From Paenibacillus sp. GP183 (GTDB lineage Bacteria > Bacillota > Bacilli > Paenibacillales > NBRC-103111), in NCBI RefSeq assembly GCF_900104695.1, contig NZ_FNSW01000001.1:620001-684000 (forward strand): DNA of 64,000 nucleotides, read 5' to 3'. The notes under the pieces are model-generated. The model was not told where the DNA came from, searched no databases, and saw only the letters and a list, made by a program, of their open reading frames with translations. The position numbers were made by a program, and so were the translations under genes. Below are positions 56,005 to 64,000 of the stretch, one piece after another; position 1 is the stretch's first letter, and every line of letters starts with the position of its first letter.

Positions 56005-56042
56005 GGTCAAAAGAATGCCAACCGCTCGGCGTTCTTTTGACC
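56005..56042. repeat. Perfect inverted repeat enclosing a possible leader peptide start
   Basis: GGTCAAAAGAA (56005-56015) pairs with TTCTTTTGACC (56032-56042), with 16 bases between. It separates converging genes and may terminate them. AGGAGG (56001-56006) sits eight bases before an ATG (56014 region) opening a 15-codon ORF, MPTARRSFDRYITLT, whose start lies in the hairpin. No T-tract is present. Confidence 0.55.
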
Positions 56043-56137
56043 GTTACATTACTCTAACTTAATAACCCATGATTGTACATGTGATAATTACAAGAAGAAT
56101 AAATAGAACCAAGATAGCAATAAGAAAAATTATTTTA

Positions 56138-56449
56138 TTAAAAGAACCTTCTTGGAAAGAAGAACGGACGCTCGAAAAATTCCTCGAATCGCTCAAATCT
56201 AGGCGACTCGAAACGCGGCTCGAAACGCTCGAAAAAGAAGGGCTCAAATCGTTCCTCAAATCGCTCGAATCGAGGTGACTCGAATCCGAATGATGTAAAA
56301 GCCTTAGTTTGAACTGCTTTTGCTTTTTTAAGTTGTTTTTTTGGGGTTGCCTTCGTTTGAACTGCTTTTACTTTTTTAAGTTGTTTTTTTGGGGTTGCCT
56401 TCGTTTGAACTACTTTTGCTTTTTTAAGTTGTTTTTTTGGGGTTGCCAT
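56138..56449 (-). CDS. Repeat-rich basic and Phe-rich protein (spore-coat-like)
   Basis: From the ATG at 56449 (after GAGGTG) the first 48 residues are three copies of ATPKKQLKKAKAVQTK, encoded by 48-bp DNA repeats. The next 50 are Phe/Arg/Glu repeats (FESPRFERFEERFEPFFF and ERPFFFPRRFF). Such compositions are seen in spore coat and exosporium proteins. In another frame the DNA just beyond (56059-56150) encodes NKIIFLIAILVLFILLVIIT and CTIMGY, a YjcZ-like hydrophobic tail. A frameshift may therefore have removed a membrane tail from this protein. Confidence 0.6.
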   Translation of the reverse strand: MATPKKQLKKAKVVQTKATPKKQLKKVKAVQTKATPKKQLKKAKAVQTKAFTSFGFESPRFERFEERFEPFFFERFEPRFESPRFERFEEFFERPFFFPRRFF

Positions 56450-56883
56450 TAATTTCACCTCGCTTTTCTCAGGATTCCGGTAGTCCGGTAAAAGAGGGAA
56501 TTACCATCTTAACGAACGGCTGATAATTACTAACAGAATGAAGAGGGGACCAAGATCGCAGCGGTTGTTGTCACCTGATTCTTCTTCTATCTCCTAGATG
56601 CAATACCTAGCAGCTAGTTTATTATATTTAGATGGCATCTATTATGGTTGGACAAATGGTCAGATAGAAAGACACATATTTTTGTTCCAGTGATGCACTG
56701 TGAACACGTCCCGTAAACAAAACCATCCCTAAGCTTCAAGCGGACAAGCATTTTGATGAGATTGGACTGTATAACCCATTCCTGCTGGCCAGGCATTTAA
56801 GTGTCTACAACAGTTAGATCAAAAAGAGCACCTTTACAGGTGCTCTGAGCTTGCCAAAAAAATTTTAAATCACGTGAAGTATC

Positions 56884-57108
56884 CTAACTAATTTTGACAA
56901 GTCGGATAGAGGCATTAACAATAGTTGCCCCATCAATGGTGGTAACTAGGATATCAGCTGTAGCACCAACATTACGGAGCGTAATAGTGGAAGCTTCAGG
57001 GATAGTGAGGATAGCAGAACCGACTAGGGTTTGAGCATCGGTTGGCCCTCCCGCAGCGCTCGTTTGGTCGCCGTAAATCGTTGAAATTTGTACAACAGCA
57101 TTGAGCAC
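56884..57108 (-). CDS. Truncated beta-rich protein, possibly exosporium-like
   Basis: The GTG start at 57108 gives 74 residues (MLNAVVQISTIYGDQTSAAG, ILTIPEASTITLRNVGATAD). Upstream in the same frame the codons FDSTAYGV precede it but run into a stop, so the N-terminus appears lost. The Ile/Thr/Val strand pattern resembles the C-terminal domains of BclA-like or Paenibacillus surface proteins. This is not certain. Confidence 0.4.
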   Translation of the reverse strand: MLNAVVQISTIYGDQTSAAGGPTDAQTLVGSAILTIPEASTITLRNVGATADILVTTIDGATIVNASIRLVKIS

Positions 57109-57257
57109 AACCCCATATGCAGTTGAGTCAAATGATTTCTAATGGCTCGTTTTCCAGTAATAAACACCCTGCATCCCGGTTTCCTAACATTCTGTAGAAT
57201 TGCTATGCCCCTCTTCATTAGCCAAAGTTGACGTCATAACAAATTTAAATAAGGTCA

Positions 57258-57794
57258 TCAAACTCCCGACTTTTTGCGCACAGGGTAGAACATCATAAAA
57301 TCGAATGTCTCTATTGATTCATAAGGTATCGTCAACGCGTTCAACGGTTCAAGCGGAACCGTCTCCATTCCTAGTACGTCCTCGCGCTTATCGAGCTCAT
57401 AATCAGGTGACTGCTCAAGCCATGCGAACATCGTTTCATAAACGCGCCACATGTGCGCTTCATCCCCGTGCACGCGAGCGCTCGCACACAGCCCACCTCT
57501 CACTTGAAGCGTCTCTACGCCATCCGGCACTTCGCCGAATTCGTGAACCGCCATCCCGACCCAAAGCGTATCAACCTCCTTGCCCCATTGCTCCTGCGGA
57601 ATAAACACATACGCTGCCAGCCCTATCTTAAGCCTTGCATCGTCTAGCGGCACCTCCGCCGTCAGCTTGCTCCACGCAACCCGCGTCCCGCTCTTATCCG
57701 GCGTCATCCCCGTCCGCACCGCCAGCGCTTTGAATGGTTCCATTTCTACCAATTTAACTGTCAAAGTATCCTGCAAAATAAACCTCTCCTTCAT
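57258..57794 (-). CDS. Stand-alone GyrI-like small-molecule-binding protein (1)
   Basis: The 178-residue protein is an AraC effector-binding (GyrI-like) domain without DNA-binding part: LVEMEPFKALAVRTGMTPDK, then DTLWVGMAVHEFGEVPDGVE, HMWRVYETMFAWLEQSPDYE and a terminal FDFMMFYPVRKK. AAAGGAG precedes the ATG. It is the last of three closely spaced genes of the same fold, so they are probably co-transcribed. GyrI-like domains bind hydrophobic cationic compounds; the ligand here is unknown. Confidence 0.8.
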   Translation of the reverse strand: MKERFILQDTLTVKLVEMEPFKALAVRTGMTPDKSGTRVAWSKLTAEVPLDDARLKIGLAAYVFIPQEQWGKEVDTLWVGMAVHEFGEVPDGVETLQVRGGLCASARVHGDEAHMWRVYETMFAWLEQSPDYELDKREDVLGMETVPLEPLNALTIPYESIETFDFMMFYPVRKKSGV

Positions 57795-57808
57795 GCACCA
57801 TCGCTCCT

Positions 57809-58303
57809 TTAGTCGCCCGCCAAAGCAACAAACAAATCGATTTCACTATTCGGCTCTTCTGGTTGAAACCGCTCATCCCATACCTCAAAATCGAAACCGG
57901 CCGACCGCCGGCCGTGTTCGTGCATCCATTTTCCATACAGCTTGTCGTACGTAGCGCCAAGTTCCGATTCGGGACCGCGGTGCGTGCACATTACATATTC
58001 GCACGGCGGAAACACGCGTGCCACCATTCCCTCGGGCACAGGAGAACCATCCGCTACCCGATAGCCGATGAGCTGGGTAAACGGGTCAACATGCGGATTA
58101 AATCCCGGTTTCATCGGATACACTTGCACCAAAATAACCGCATCCGACTCTCTGCCTTTAAAATCTTCTCGCCGCGCCAACACCGTGTTATAAGCGTTTT
58201 TGCCCAAATCCTTTTCGATCACCTGAGGCAAAGTAGCCTCGTAAGTCACCCCAACCACCGTAAAAGAAAGTCGCTTCTCCACTACCGGTTCCGTCTTCAC
58301 CAT
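57809..58303 (-). CDS. Stand-alone GyrI-like protein (2)
   Basis: The 164-residue protein shows RLSFTVVGVTYEATLPQVIE, VPEGMVARVFPPCEYVMCTH, YDKLYGKWMHEHGRRSAG and the conserved end FDFEVWDERFQPEEPNSEID then LFVAL. These are the strand-helix elements of the AraC effector-binding fold. AGGAGGG precedes the ATG; the stop is 14 bp before the next gene of the set. It is a paralogue of its neighbours with low identity, not a recent copy. Confidence 0.82.
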   Translation of the reverse strand: MVKTEPVVEKRLSFTVVGVTYEATLPQVIEKDLGKNAYNTVLARREDFKGRESDAVILVQVYPMKPGFNPHVDPFTQLIGYRVADGSPVPEGMVARVFPPCEYVMCTHRGPESELGATYDKLYGKWMHEHGRRSAGFDFEVWDERFQPEEPNSEIDLFVALAGD

Positions 58304-58322
58304 CGCTTAAGCCCTCCTTGTG

Positions 58323-58832
58323 TTATTTCGCTCGAATGGGGAAATACAAGTCAATCTCGGAGTTCGGATCGTCTGACTTCGTGTAGCGCTGGTCATAAAA
58401 CTCGAATTCATATTTACCGGTTCGGATGCCTCCGTCATACTCGTATGGGCTGTTCGGAAGCCAATGTCCCCAAAAATGCCCAAAGGCATCACCGATGCCG
58501 TCAAGAGGACCCCGATGCGTCAGCACGATATAGCGCGCAGCCGGTACTTCGATGCGCGTCATGCCATTGGGAATTTCGCCGTACTGAGAGATTTGCACAG
58601 AGGCCGTATAATTGAACGGCCCGCCGGGCGGGTTGTCCGGATTTTGCAGCATGAGTCCGTAGCTTCGCCAGCCGAGCTGACTAGAAACTTCTGGAATGCG
58701 CTTACTGAATTCACCCCACAGCTTGGCAATGGCGTTCTCGGACGGTGGCACAGACTTATCAAAATGAATCGTTTCGGTAATTCCAACAACGCTGAAGGCA
58801 GGTTTTTCGATGATTTTAGTTTCGATAATCAT
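58323..58832 (-). CDS. Stand-alone GyrI-like protein (3)
   Basis: The 169-residue protein opens MIIETKIIEKPAFSVVGITE and contains AKLWGEFSKRIPEVSSQL, IPNGMTRIEVPAARYIVLTH RGP, then a C-terminal YEFEFYDQRYTKSDDPNSEI DLYFPI. It is the first gene of the compact three-gene run, starting after GGAGA. The shared ending pattern (EF.Y..RF....NSEIDL) with gene 2 shows common ancestry. Confidence 0.82.
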   Translation of the reverse strand: MIIETKIIEKPAFSVVGITETIHFDKSVPPSENAIAKLWGEFSKRIPEVSSQLGWRSYGLMLQNPDNPPGGPFNYTASVQISQYGEIPNGMTRIEVPAARYIVLTHRGPLDGIGDAFGHFWGHWLPNSPYEYDGGIRTGKYEFEFYDQRYTKSDDPNSEIDLYFPIRAK

Positions 58833-58961
58833 GAGTAGTCATTCTCCTTATTTTAATGTGTGGTTGAAACGCACGCGCTTGCCATGGCATGGAATTTTTA
58901 TCCATATAAAAATTATATCGTACGTATGTTCCCTTGTAAACGCTTTTTTGTTTAGTAACGC

Positions 58962-59329
58962 TCATTTCTTCTTTACAGGACAGAATATTTTTATTTCATT
59001 TCGTTCATCATTTAATTCTCTTATTGTCTTCTCGTCATATCTCTCAAAATAATAAGCTACATCATCATTGGTATATCCGTTTTCATCCAGCCATTTAGTC
59101 GTGTAATCATAAGCTGTTACCGTCTGACTAACCGATCCCCTATAACGTGTCATTGAGTAAGTACGAGGCAATAAATGTATATGGACCATTCCTTGCGGTA
59201 AATTTTCAAGAGGTTCCACTTCAAAACAACAATAAAAGTCAACCATCCCATTATTCTTTTTGTAATTTGGTGGAGATATTCCATATGTCACACAGAGATA
59301 TTACTAGTTTGAATAATTTCAATCTCCAT
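58962..59329 (-). pseudogene. GyrI-like protein (4), truncated
   Basis: A short start MEIEIIQTSNISV from the ATG at 59329 stops early. The next frame gives TYGISPPNYKKNNGMVDFYC CFEVE, LPQGMVHIHLLPRTYSMTRY RGS, AYDYTTKWLDENGYT and KIFCPVKKK, the second half of the domain. About 40 residues of the first half are missing, and the frame is shifted. It lies upstream of the three intact paralogues. Confidence 0.7.
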
Positions 59330-59405
59330 TGAATTCACTCTCCATTTTTGTTCTCCCTTTGTATTCGAGTCATTGAGGATTTCTCGGCTCAAAGTACGTT
59401 GAATG

Positions 59406-59972
59406 TTAGATTAGGGAAACTTTTTCATTGAGGCATACATCAAGAATCCATTCCCAAGGACCATGACCCGATTCCACGTTGATATGTCCCATTTTAGGAA
59501 GAATGATGAACGGAATTTCGAGTCCCATGTACTTAATAGCATCTTCAAGTGTACAATAGGGGTCTGTAGAGGACAGAACAAAAAGCGTTTTCTCTGCTCC
59601 AGATACTACCTCACCCATATTTTCAGGAATAGGGAAAAAAGTCATAACGGGTGGGTATTCCAAAAACGGTGACGGGGGTGAAACAAGAATTGCTCTTTTC
59701 ACCTTGCGTTTAGGAAATGAAGTCGCATAGTGAAACCACATTATAGAGGCTAAACTATGAGCAACAACTGTAACTTCTTCATTTTCGGGAATAGCATCAA
59801 GAAGAGAAGTTAGATGACTAAGCCAGATTTCCTTATTGGGTTGGTCTTTGTCTGGAAAATCGGGAAAGTAACTCTTTTTACCTCGATTTACTAACTCTTT
59901 GTGTAGCCATGATTGCCAATGAGAAGTACCACTCCCGCCGATTCCATATAAAATAAGAAAACTTTTATTCAC
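59406..59972 (-). CDS. RBBP9/YdeN-family serine hydrolase
   Basis: The GTG at 59972, after GGGAGGG, gives 188 residues: SFLILYGIGGSGTSHWQSWL HKEL at the start, the nucleophile in VTVVAHSLASIMWF (Ser about 79), Asp in LFVLSSTDPYCTLEDA and His in LPKMGHINVESGHGPW near the end. This is the complete YdeN layout. The longer reading from 60065 lacks a ribosome binding site. The physiological substrate of these small hydrolases is unknown. Confidence 0.85.
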   Translation of the reverse strand: MNKSFLILYGIGGSGTSHWQSWLHKELVNRGKKSYFPDFPDKDQPNKEIWLSHLTSLLDAIPENEEVTVVAHSLASIMWFHYATSFPKRKVKRAILVSPPSPFLEYPPVMTFFPIPENMGEVVSGAEKTLFVLSSTDPYCTLEDAIKYMGLEIPFIILPKMGHINVESGHGPWEWILDVCLNEKVSLI

Positions 59973-60253
59973 GATGTTAACCCTCCCAAGAGTATTGTGG
60001 TTGAACATGATACCAATTAGAAAGATACACTTCAAGTGTGTGAGACTACATACTTCCGAACCCAAATGACACGCTTAACCAACAAAATGAAAAGATACAG
60101 ACAAGCAAACTTGAAAGCAGATATATTTGCCGCCTTAGGGTGAAAAGACATAGCACAGAGGGTTCCTTAAAACCATCACAAATTGCCTTTTTCATAATAT
60201 TACCATACTGATGGTGGGAACATTTATTTACAGAAAATTTCTGGTTTGCTACA

Positions 60254-60284
60254 CAATGCTGCCCCTTAGCGTAATGACACCGGG
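60254..60284 (+). repeat. Outlying cassette-type half-site
   Basis: AATGCTGCCCCTTAGCGTAA (60255-60274) followed by TGACACC combines the left half start with the right half end, lacking one G. It is the only copy outside the 22.9-53 kb region and directly borders the MITE-like element at 60.29 kb. Confidence 0.55.
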
Positions 60285-60290
60285 TCTACC

Positions 60291-60403
60291 GTCGGGAATG
60301 GGATCAAGTTCATGGCATCGCCCAGTGTCAAGAACTTGATCCCATAAACAAAAAAAGTCGCGATTTCGCGACATTTTATGGGACAAAGTTCATGACTCCC
60401 GAC
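60291..60403. mobile_element. Short MITE-like element with internal hairpins
   Basis: GTCGGGA (60291-60297) and TCCCGAC (60397-60403) bound 113 bp that contain the stem TGGGATCAAGTTC/GAACTTGATCCCA (60299-60311 with 60332-60344) and GTCGCGATTTCGCGAC after A7 (60357-60372). TGGGATCAAGTTCATG is echoed as TGGGACAAAGTTCATG near the other end. No ORF is present. It could be a mobile remnant or a strong terminator for the amidohydrolase operon. Confidence 0.5.
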
Positions 60404-60428
60404 ACCGACATTTTAATCCATCCATTAA

Positions 60429-61178
60429 TTAATCCATTTTTAATAAACGCTTTAAGCTATAACCTAGTACATCCTGTTGAATCGTTTGATTTTTCTTCGT
60501 CGCAGATATCGCGCGTTCCAATTCGAACCCTTGAGTCATTTTGGGTGCATTGCTTCCAAACAAAACCCGATTTGCTCCAAATTCCTGAACACAATTTTCG
60601 ATGAAATCCTGACGATACACACCCGAAGTTTCAATATATAGATTAGGTCGTTCTCTCATCGCCAGATAAGCATCGGCTTGGGCCATGCCGCTGATGTTGA
60701 TTTGCCCTCCATTGGTCATAATGATATTGGCATCAGGTACCTTTCCTGCCAAATCGGCTACCTGCAGCGCATGAGATACCCAAGGATAGCCGGTGGCAAT
60801 CATAACAGGCACTTCCATGGTAGCAGCGAGTTTTACAACCGGAACGACAACATCGGCATTGGCACGATATCCTTCTTCCCATGGATGGAGGAATACCCCT
60901 TTTAATCCCAACTTCGTTATCGAACGGGTAACCTCGAGTAAAGCCTTCTCCCCTTGCCTTGGATCCACCCGACAAAACCCGATAAAGTGTTTATTATATT
61001 GTTGTGTCAGTTCCGAAATATAATCATTCTCGGTTTCCAGGTGGTAGTTCATAGGCTGCACGGGACTAATGACAGAAACATCGATCTGGTATTGACGCAT
61101 AGACTCCAAAAGAACTTCAGGCGTTAATTCGTATCCAAAAATCGATTTTCCTACGTGGACATGTGAATCTATGATCAT
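60429..61178 (-). CDS. Amidohydrolase-2 family metal-dependent hydrolase
   Basis: The 249-residue TIM barrel starts with the metal-binding motif IDSHVHVGK (HxH at 6-8). It has GLKGVFLHPWEEGY, VPVMIATGYPWVSH in place of the usual His-bearing strand, ANIIMTNGGQINISGM and the final Asn/Ser strand NRVLFGSNAPKM. Several metal ligands differ from the partner gene (GSNAP in place of the Asp of ASDGP), so activity may be altered. It starts 13 bp after its paralogue's stop, in one operon. Confidence 0.8.
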   Translation of the reverse strand: MIIDSHVHVGKSIFGYELTPEVLLESMRQYQIDVSVISPVQPMNYHLETENDYISELTQQYNKHFIGFCRVDPRQGEKALLEVTRSITKLGLKGVFLHPWEEGYRANADVVVPVVKLAATMEVPVMIATGYPWVSHALQVADLAGKVPDANIIMTNGGQINISGMAQADAYLAMRERPNLYIETSGVYRQDFIENCVQEFGANRVLFGSNAPKMTQGFELERAISATKKNQTIQQDVLGYSLKRLLKMD

Positions 61179-61191
61179 AAGTGTCTCTCAC

Positions 61192-61944
61192 CTACCTTCT
61201 CTTGACTCTTTCCAAAATTTGGGCAAAATTCTCACTCATCACTAGCTTGTAATCCTTCTCCGAAAGATCCGCAAACTTGATTTTCTTTACCTCTAAATCC
61301 GGGTTGCATCCGGGCCCGTCACTAGCAAACAACACCCGTTCTGCTCCGATCCTTTTTACGGCTTCCTTAATTTTGTCCGGATAAGGCATGGCGGATGTCT
61401 CCAGGTAAATGTTTTCGTATTTTTCGGCGACAAGAAGAGCATCATCGACATGAAAATAGCCTCCCATGTGACCTAAAATAATTTTGGAGTCCGGGCAGCT
61501 CTCCGCCGCTTTTGCGATTTGCAAAGGCAAGCTCATCGATTCATCCCCGCAATGAAATAAGGTTGGAATATTCAGTTCCCCCGCTTTTCGAATCATGGCA
61601 AGGGAAGCTTCATGGTAGGGATGCGTCGAAATGCTTTCGGAGTGGAACTTAAGTCCCTTGAAATTCATGTCCAGAACGGCTTCCTCAAGCAATCGGATCG
61701 CTTTCGCTTTTGCTTGAGGATGAAGACGCGCATAACCAATCAGTCGATCGGGGAATTTTTTAACAGCCTCTGCAATGTAAGAAAGCCCATCCTCCTTCAA
61801 AACCGGTACATCGCAATAAGTCATAATTACAGCCTTTTGAATTTTTGCTTCATCCAGCAAATCAATGATTTTTTCCGGCGGATCAATCCAACCGTAAGCT
61901 TCAAAGTTATCAACGTGCGTGTGGGAATCAATAATGTCGACCAA
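61192..61944 (-). CDS. Amidohydrolase-2 family metal-dependent hydrolase
   Basis: The 250-residue protein has the full metal set: IIDSHTHVDNF (HxH), GLKFHSESIS, IPTLFHCGDES (His on strand 5), KIILGHMGGY (His on strand 6) and the catalytic Asp in RVLFASDGPGCNPD. These features match the ACMSD/gamma-resorcylate decarboxylase superfamily of decarboxylases and hydrolases. It is the first gene of a pair with the paralogue downstream; together they may form a heteromer. The substrate is unknown. Confidence 0.85.
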   Translation of the reverse strand: MVDIIDSHTHVDNFEAYGWIDPPEKIIDLLDEAKIQKAVIMTYCDVPVLKEDGLSYIAEAVKKFPDRLIGYARLHPQAKAKAIRLLEEAVLDMNFKGLKFHSESISTHPYHEASLAMIRKAGELNIPTLFHCGDESMSLPLQIAKAAESCPDSKIILGHMGGYFHVDDALLVAEKYENIYLETSAMPYPDKIKEAVKRIGAERVLFASDGPGCNPDLEVKKIKFADLSEKDYKLVMSENFAQILERVKRR

Positions 61945-62195
61945 CCTTATTCCTCCTTATTTTTTTAATAGACTCTCGAATGAGTTTATGATACTTATAA
62001 ATGCGGGAACAATCAACATCATAAAAATGATTGAACCGTAGCATTACTCTCGCATGAATACGGATTCCAGAACAAAAAAATGGCGCTCAGAATTATGCAT
62101 CCAAATGAAGCAAACCTACCTAAAAATGAATAATCCTGCTTCCTCGAAGGATAGCAAGACTAATTTAATTATTACGAATTACTTCTCTTTTTTTT
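61945..62195. other. Intergenic region before the terminal IS
   Basis: No gene is seen. It holds the promoter side of the amidohydrolase operon and ends in the T8 tract (62188-62195) used as target by the IS that follows. Confidence 0.5.
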
Positions 62196-63937
62196 CTACG
62201 ACAGCATAATCAACTAACTGTTCAATAAATTCCATTTATGCTCTAAGTCGTTGAGGTAGCCTTCGGTATTGCGATTAAACTTTTTACGTAATATGACACA
62301 GGTTAAACGCTGGTCCCACTGTGCTTTCCGTGCTTTATAACGACTAAAGGAAACGGAACGCAGTCGTGAAATCACATGCTCTTGACGAAGCGCATCGTTC
62401 ACCAATACGATCATTTCACCATTGCGTACGATGTAGCTGTTCCAGTTACGAAGTCCTGTAATTCGACGGTGACTAGCCTTCGTCTGTCGAAAGAATTGCT
62501 CCAAGTCATTATTTGTTCTTGGAATGTAATAATGATCATAACAAGTGAATAGACCTCTCCAAAACCCTTTGGAAAAGTTGAGTAAATTGTTAACCATGAG
62601 TTCGTCATTCTCAAGCGTGTAGGTTTGTTTTACCCAATTCAGTAACATTGATAGCTCCCATTCAACCGTCTCGCTAGTTTTATCTTCACCAGGGGTAAGG
62701 ATAATGGCGATATAATCCATCGGTTTCATTAGCCGCGATACGGCTTCATAAACAGGATTCATTTCATCTATTTTGCTGAATATTCTGATAATATTTTGAA
62801 GCAAACTAGGCTCTTTTTTTACTCAAGCATCTTTGTAAAGAAGCCTGAATCGCTTGTGCACGTTCATAAATCATTAATCCAGGAAGCTCCAATGGTGGAT
62901 CTCCGTCTTCTAGGAGCAAGGCTCGGACAGCTGCCACATATCCCTTGGCAATCTGCGCTTCGGTAATTTCAGCAGTTTCCGAATCTGGCTGTTCCGTTTT
63001 CCCCGTCTCGGATGCTTGGATCTCAGCCTGTTCTATTTTTCGTTCGATGTCCCGAATCCCGCGCATGCTTTTTTTGAGTTCCATTTTTAATTTACGATCG
63101 GCTTCGACAATGGGTTTGGCTATGTCCTTCAGATAATGGTACTGACAGTATTGGTAAGGCACATCCGGTAACAAGGTCTCAAATGCCAGCCGAATGGATT
63201 TTTGCCCGTCACTTACAATACCTACAATTGGATAGCCCAACTCCATGATGGGTTCAATGAGCGTCTTCAGCTCTTCTGCCGTTCCGCTCTTCATGTTTTG
63301 TGCAGCGAGTACCGTGCCGCTGAATACTTCGCGTAGGACATATAGAGTTTCATTCCCTTTCTCAGGCTGAACGCCATCCATCGATAAGATGACGCCGCCA
63401 TTTTGTTCGGTAGTCTCTGCAAGTACTTTGTTTACATGATCATCCAAACTCGCAGAAAGCAACGTCTGATAGCGTTCGTACAAATTTTGAGCATGCCTTT
63501 CACTCGTTGGAATACCTCGTTCATTCAACGCATCAGCAACTTCTTTAACTGTTCGATGCTGCTTAAAGCGCAGTTCTCCAACGAGAGCAAGCACATCATA
63601 TCCATATGAGGAATGCTTCATGCTAAGCATCTCAGCTTCAGCAGATTTATACGCAACTCCTGTATGTGTACAATCTAGATTTTTGCAAGCATAAGCCATA
63701 CTCCATGCATGGATGATTCCGTTTGTTGTGACAATCTTTTTCTCCCATGCTGTATGGGTTCTCCGCAATTTTGACTCACAGTGCGGACATTTTTTAAACT
63801 CAGGTCTGAAGTAAACTCTGGGCGCAGCACCCAATCTATTTTTCTCAAGCATTAAGGTCATCTCCTACAATAAATTCTGACCTTTATACTTTCGATAAAA
63901 GATTGGAAATTCCTGCTAGTCAATCTTGCTGTCGTAG
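62196..63937 (-). mobile_element. Insertion sequence with 25-bp imperfect ends and T8 duplication
   Basis: CTACGACAGCATAATCAACT at 62196 and its imperfect complement ending at 63937 (CTACGACAGCAAGATTGACT in the other direction) bound the element. T8 lies immediately outside both ends (62188-62195, 63938-63945), consistent with an 8-bp duplication. It carries one transposase in two frames. The IS family is one I cannot name with certainty. Confidence 0.82.
62214..63861 (-). CDS. DDE-type transposase in two frames joined at A7 (possible -1 frameshift)
   Basis: The upstream frame (63861-62806) encodes a zinc-ribbon-like start (KCPHCESKLRRTHTAWEKK and CKNLDCTHTG), then ILSMDGVQPEKGNETLYVLR (first Asp) and GIVSDGQKSIRLAF (second Asp) with YHYLKDIAKP. 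The second frame (62804-62214) gives LLNFSKGFWRGLFTCYDHYY and TNNDLEQFFRQTKASHRRIT with the third acidic residue. The frames meet at AGTAAAAAAAGAGCC. A -1 shift on A AAA AAA G would join them at the point where the DDE domain is split. It may be programmed or a simple mutation. Confidence 0.7.
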
Positions 63938-64000
63938 TTTTTTTTCACCAGTATTCCAATAATCACAATCAACGCAACAAAAATTACTTGTGTTAGATGA

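Noticed and set aside
57305-58838. Plus-strand ORFs opposite the GyrI-like genes
   Set aside because: The minus-strand proteins have clear fold motifs, ribosome binding sites and operon spacing; the plus-strand ones are His/Arg/Pro-rich shadows.
60291-60403. Riboswitch upstream of the amidohydrolase genes
   Set aside because: The amidohydrolase genes read toward this segment, so it is downstream, not a leader. A MITE or terminator fits better.

Overview
The window looks like chromosome of a moderately low-GC, spore-forming Bacillota of the Paenibacillus type. This rests on protein style, YesM/YesN and Lpl-type sugar transport genes, a YjcZ-type spore peptide and strong AGGAGG-like ribosome binding sites. 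I ran no database search, so the genus is an inference from familiarity. No rRNA, tRNA or CRISPR array was seen.

Layout. 1-1.8 kb: divergent drug-efflux MFS (cut by the window edge) and PadR repressor with an ATGT-N8-ACAT operator between them. 2-3.2 kb: broken YcxB-like gene, an array of GACAAGAA repeats and a possible structured RNA. 3.2-8.3 kb: CE15-like esterase, then alanine racemase, alanine dehydrogenase and a PucR/AdeR-type regulator, a D/L-alanine catabolic unit. 8.8-22.7 kb: a dead IS6 element, then a carbohydrate-use block all on the minus strand: YesM/YesN two-component system, two permeases and a lipoprotein for sugar uptake, a GH2 beta-galactosidase, an SGNH esterase and a nucleoside hydrolase, with a decayed solA-like oxidase inside. 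22.9-28 kb: IS110 copy A, GNAT remnant, IS6 and IS21 debris, and a PhyH oxygenase with a divergent AraC regulator.

28-53 kb is the unusual part. Small accessory genes, nearly all on the minus strand, lie mostly one at a time between copies of a dispersed intergenic repeat built from two half-sites (CTGCCCGTTAGC... and CTATCGTACCCGTTAGC...) around a variable hairpin. The genes are an S66/MccF-like peptidase, two AAC(6')-like acetyltransferases, several SAM methyltransferases, DUF402, Nudix, an S9 peptidase, a sigma factor and a VOC protein. This resembles a gene-cassette array in organisation, but the repeat does not fit the canonical integron attC pattern and no integrase is visible. Three IS110/IS1111-type elements (two near-identical, one divergent) sit exactly in the GTTAG cores of this repeat. 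Each carries, downstream of the transposase, a structured RNA region whose first loop is complementary to its own flanks, as expected for a bridge RNA. In the divergent copy the match is nine contiguous bases. The array also holds pseudogenes and scars: a tyrS tail, a composite SDR, an ABC remnant, and a VOC gene fused to a duplicated sigma-factor start.

53-57 kb: small spore-type proteins, a repeat-rich basic/Phe-rich protein, a CopZ-like Fe-S metallochaperone and decayed genes. 57-59.4 kb: four tandem stand-alone GyrI-like (AraC effector) domain genes, the last broken. 59.4-62 kb: RBBP9/YdeN hydrolase and two amidohydrolases in an operon. 62.2-63.9 kb: an intact IS with 25-bp imperfect inverted ends flanked by T8, whose transposase is split at an A7 run.
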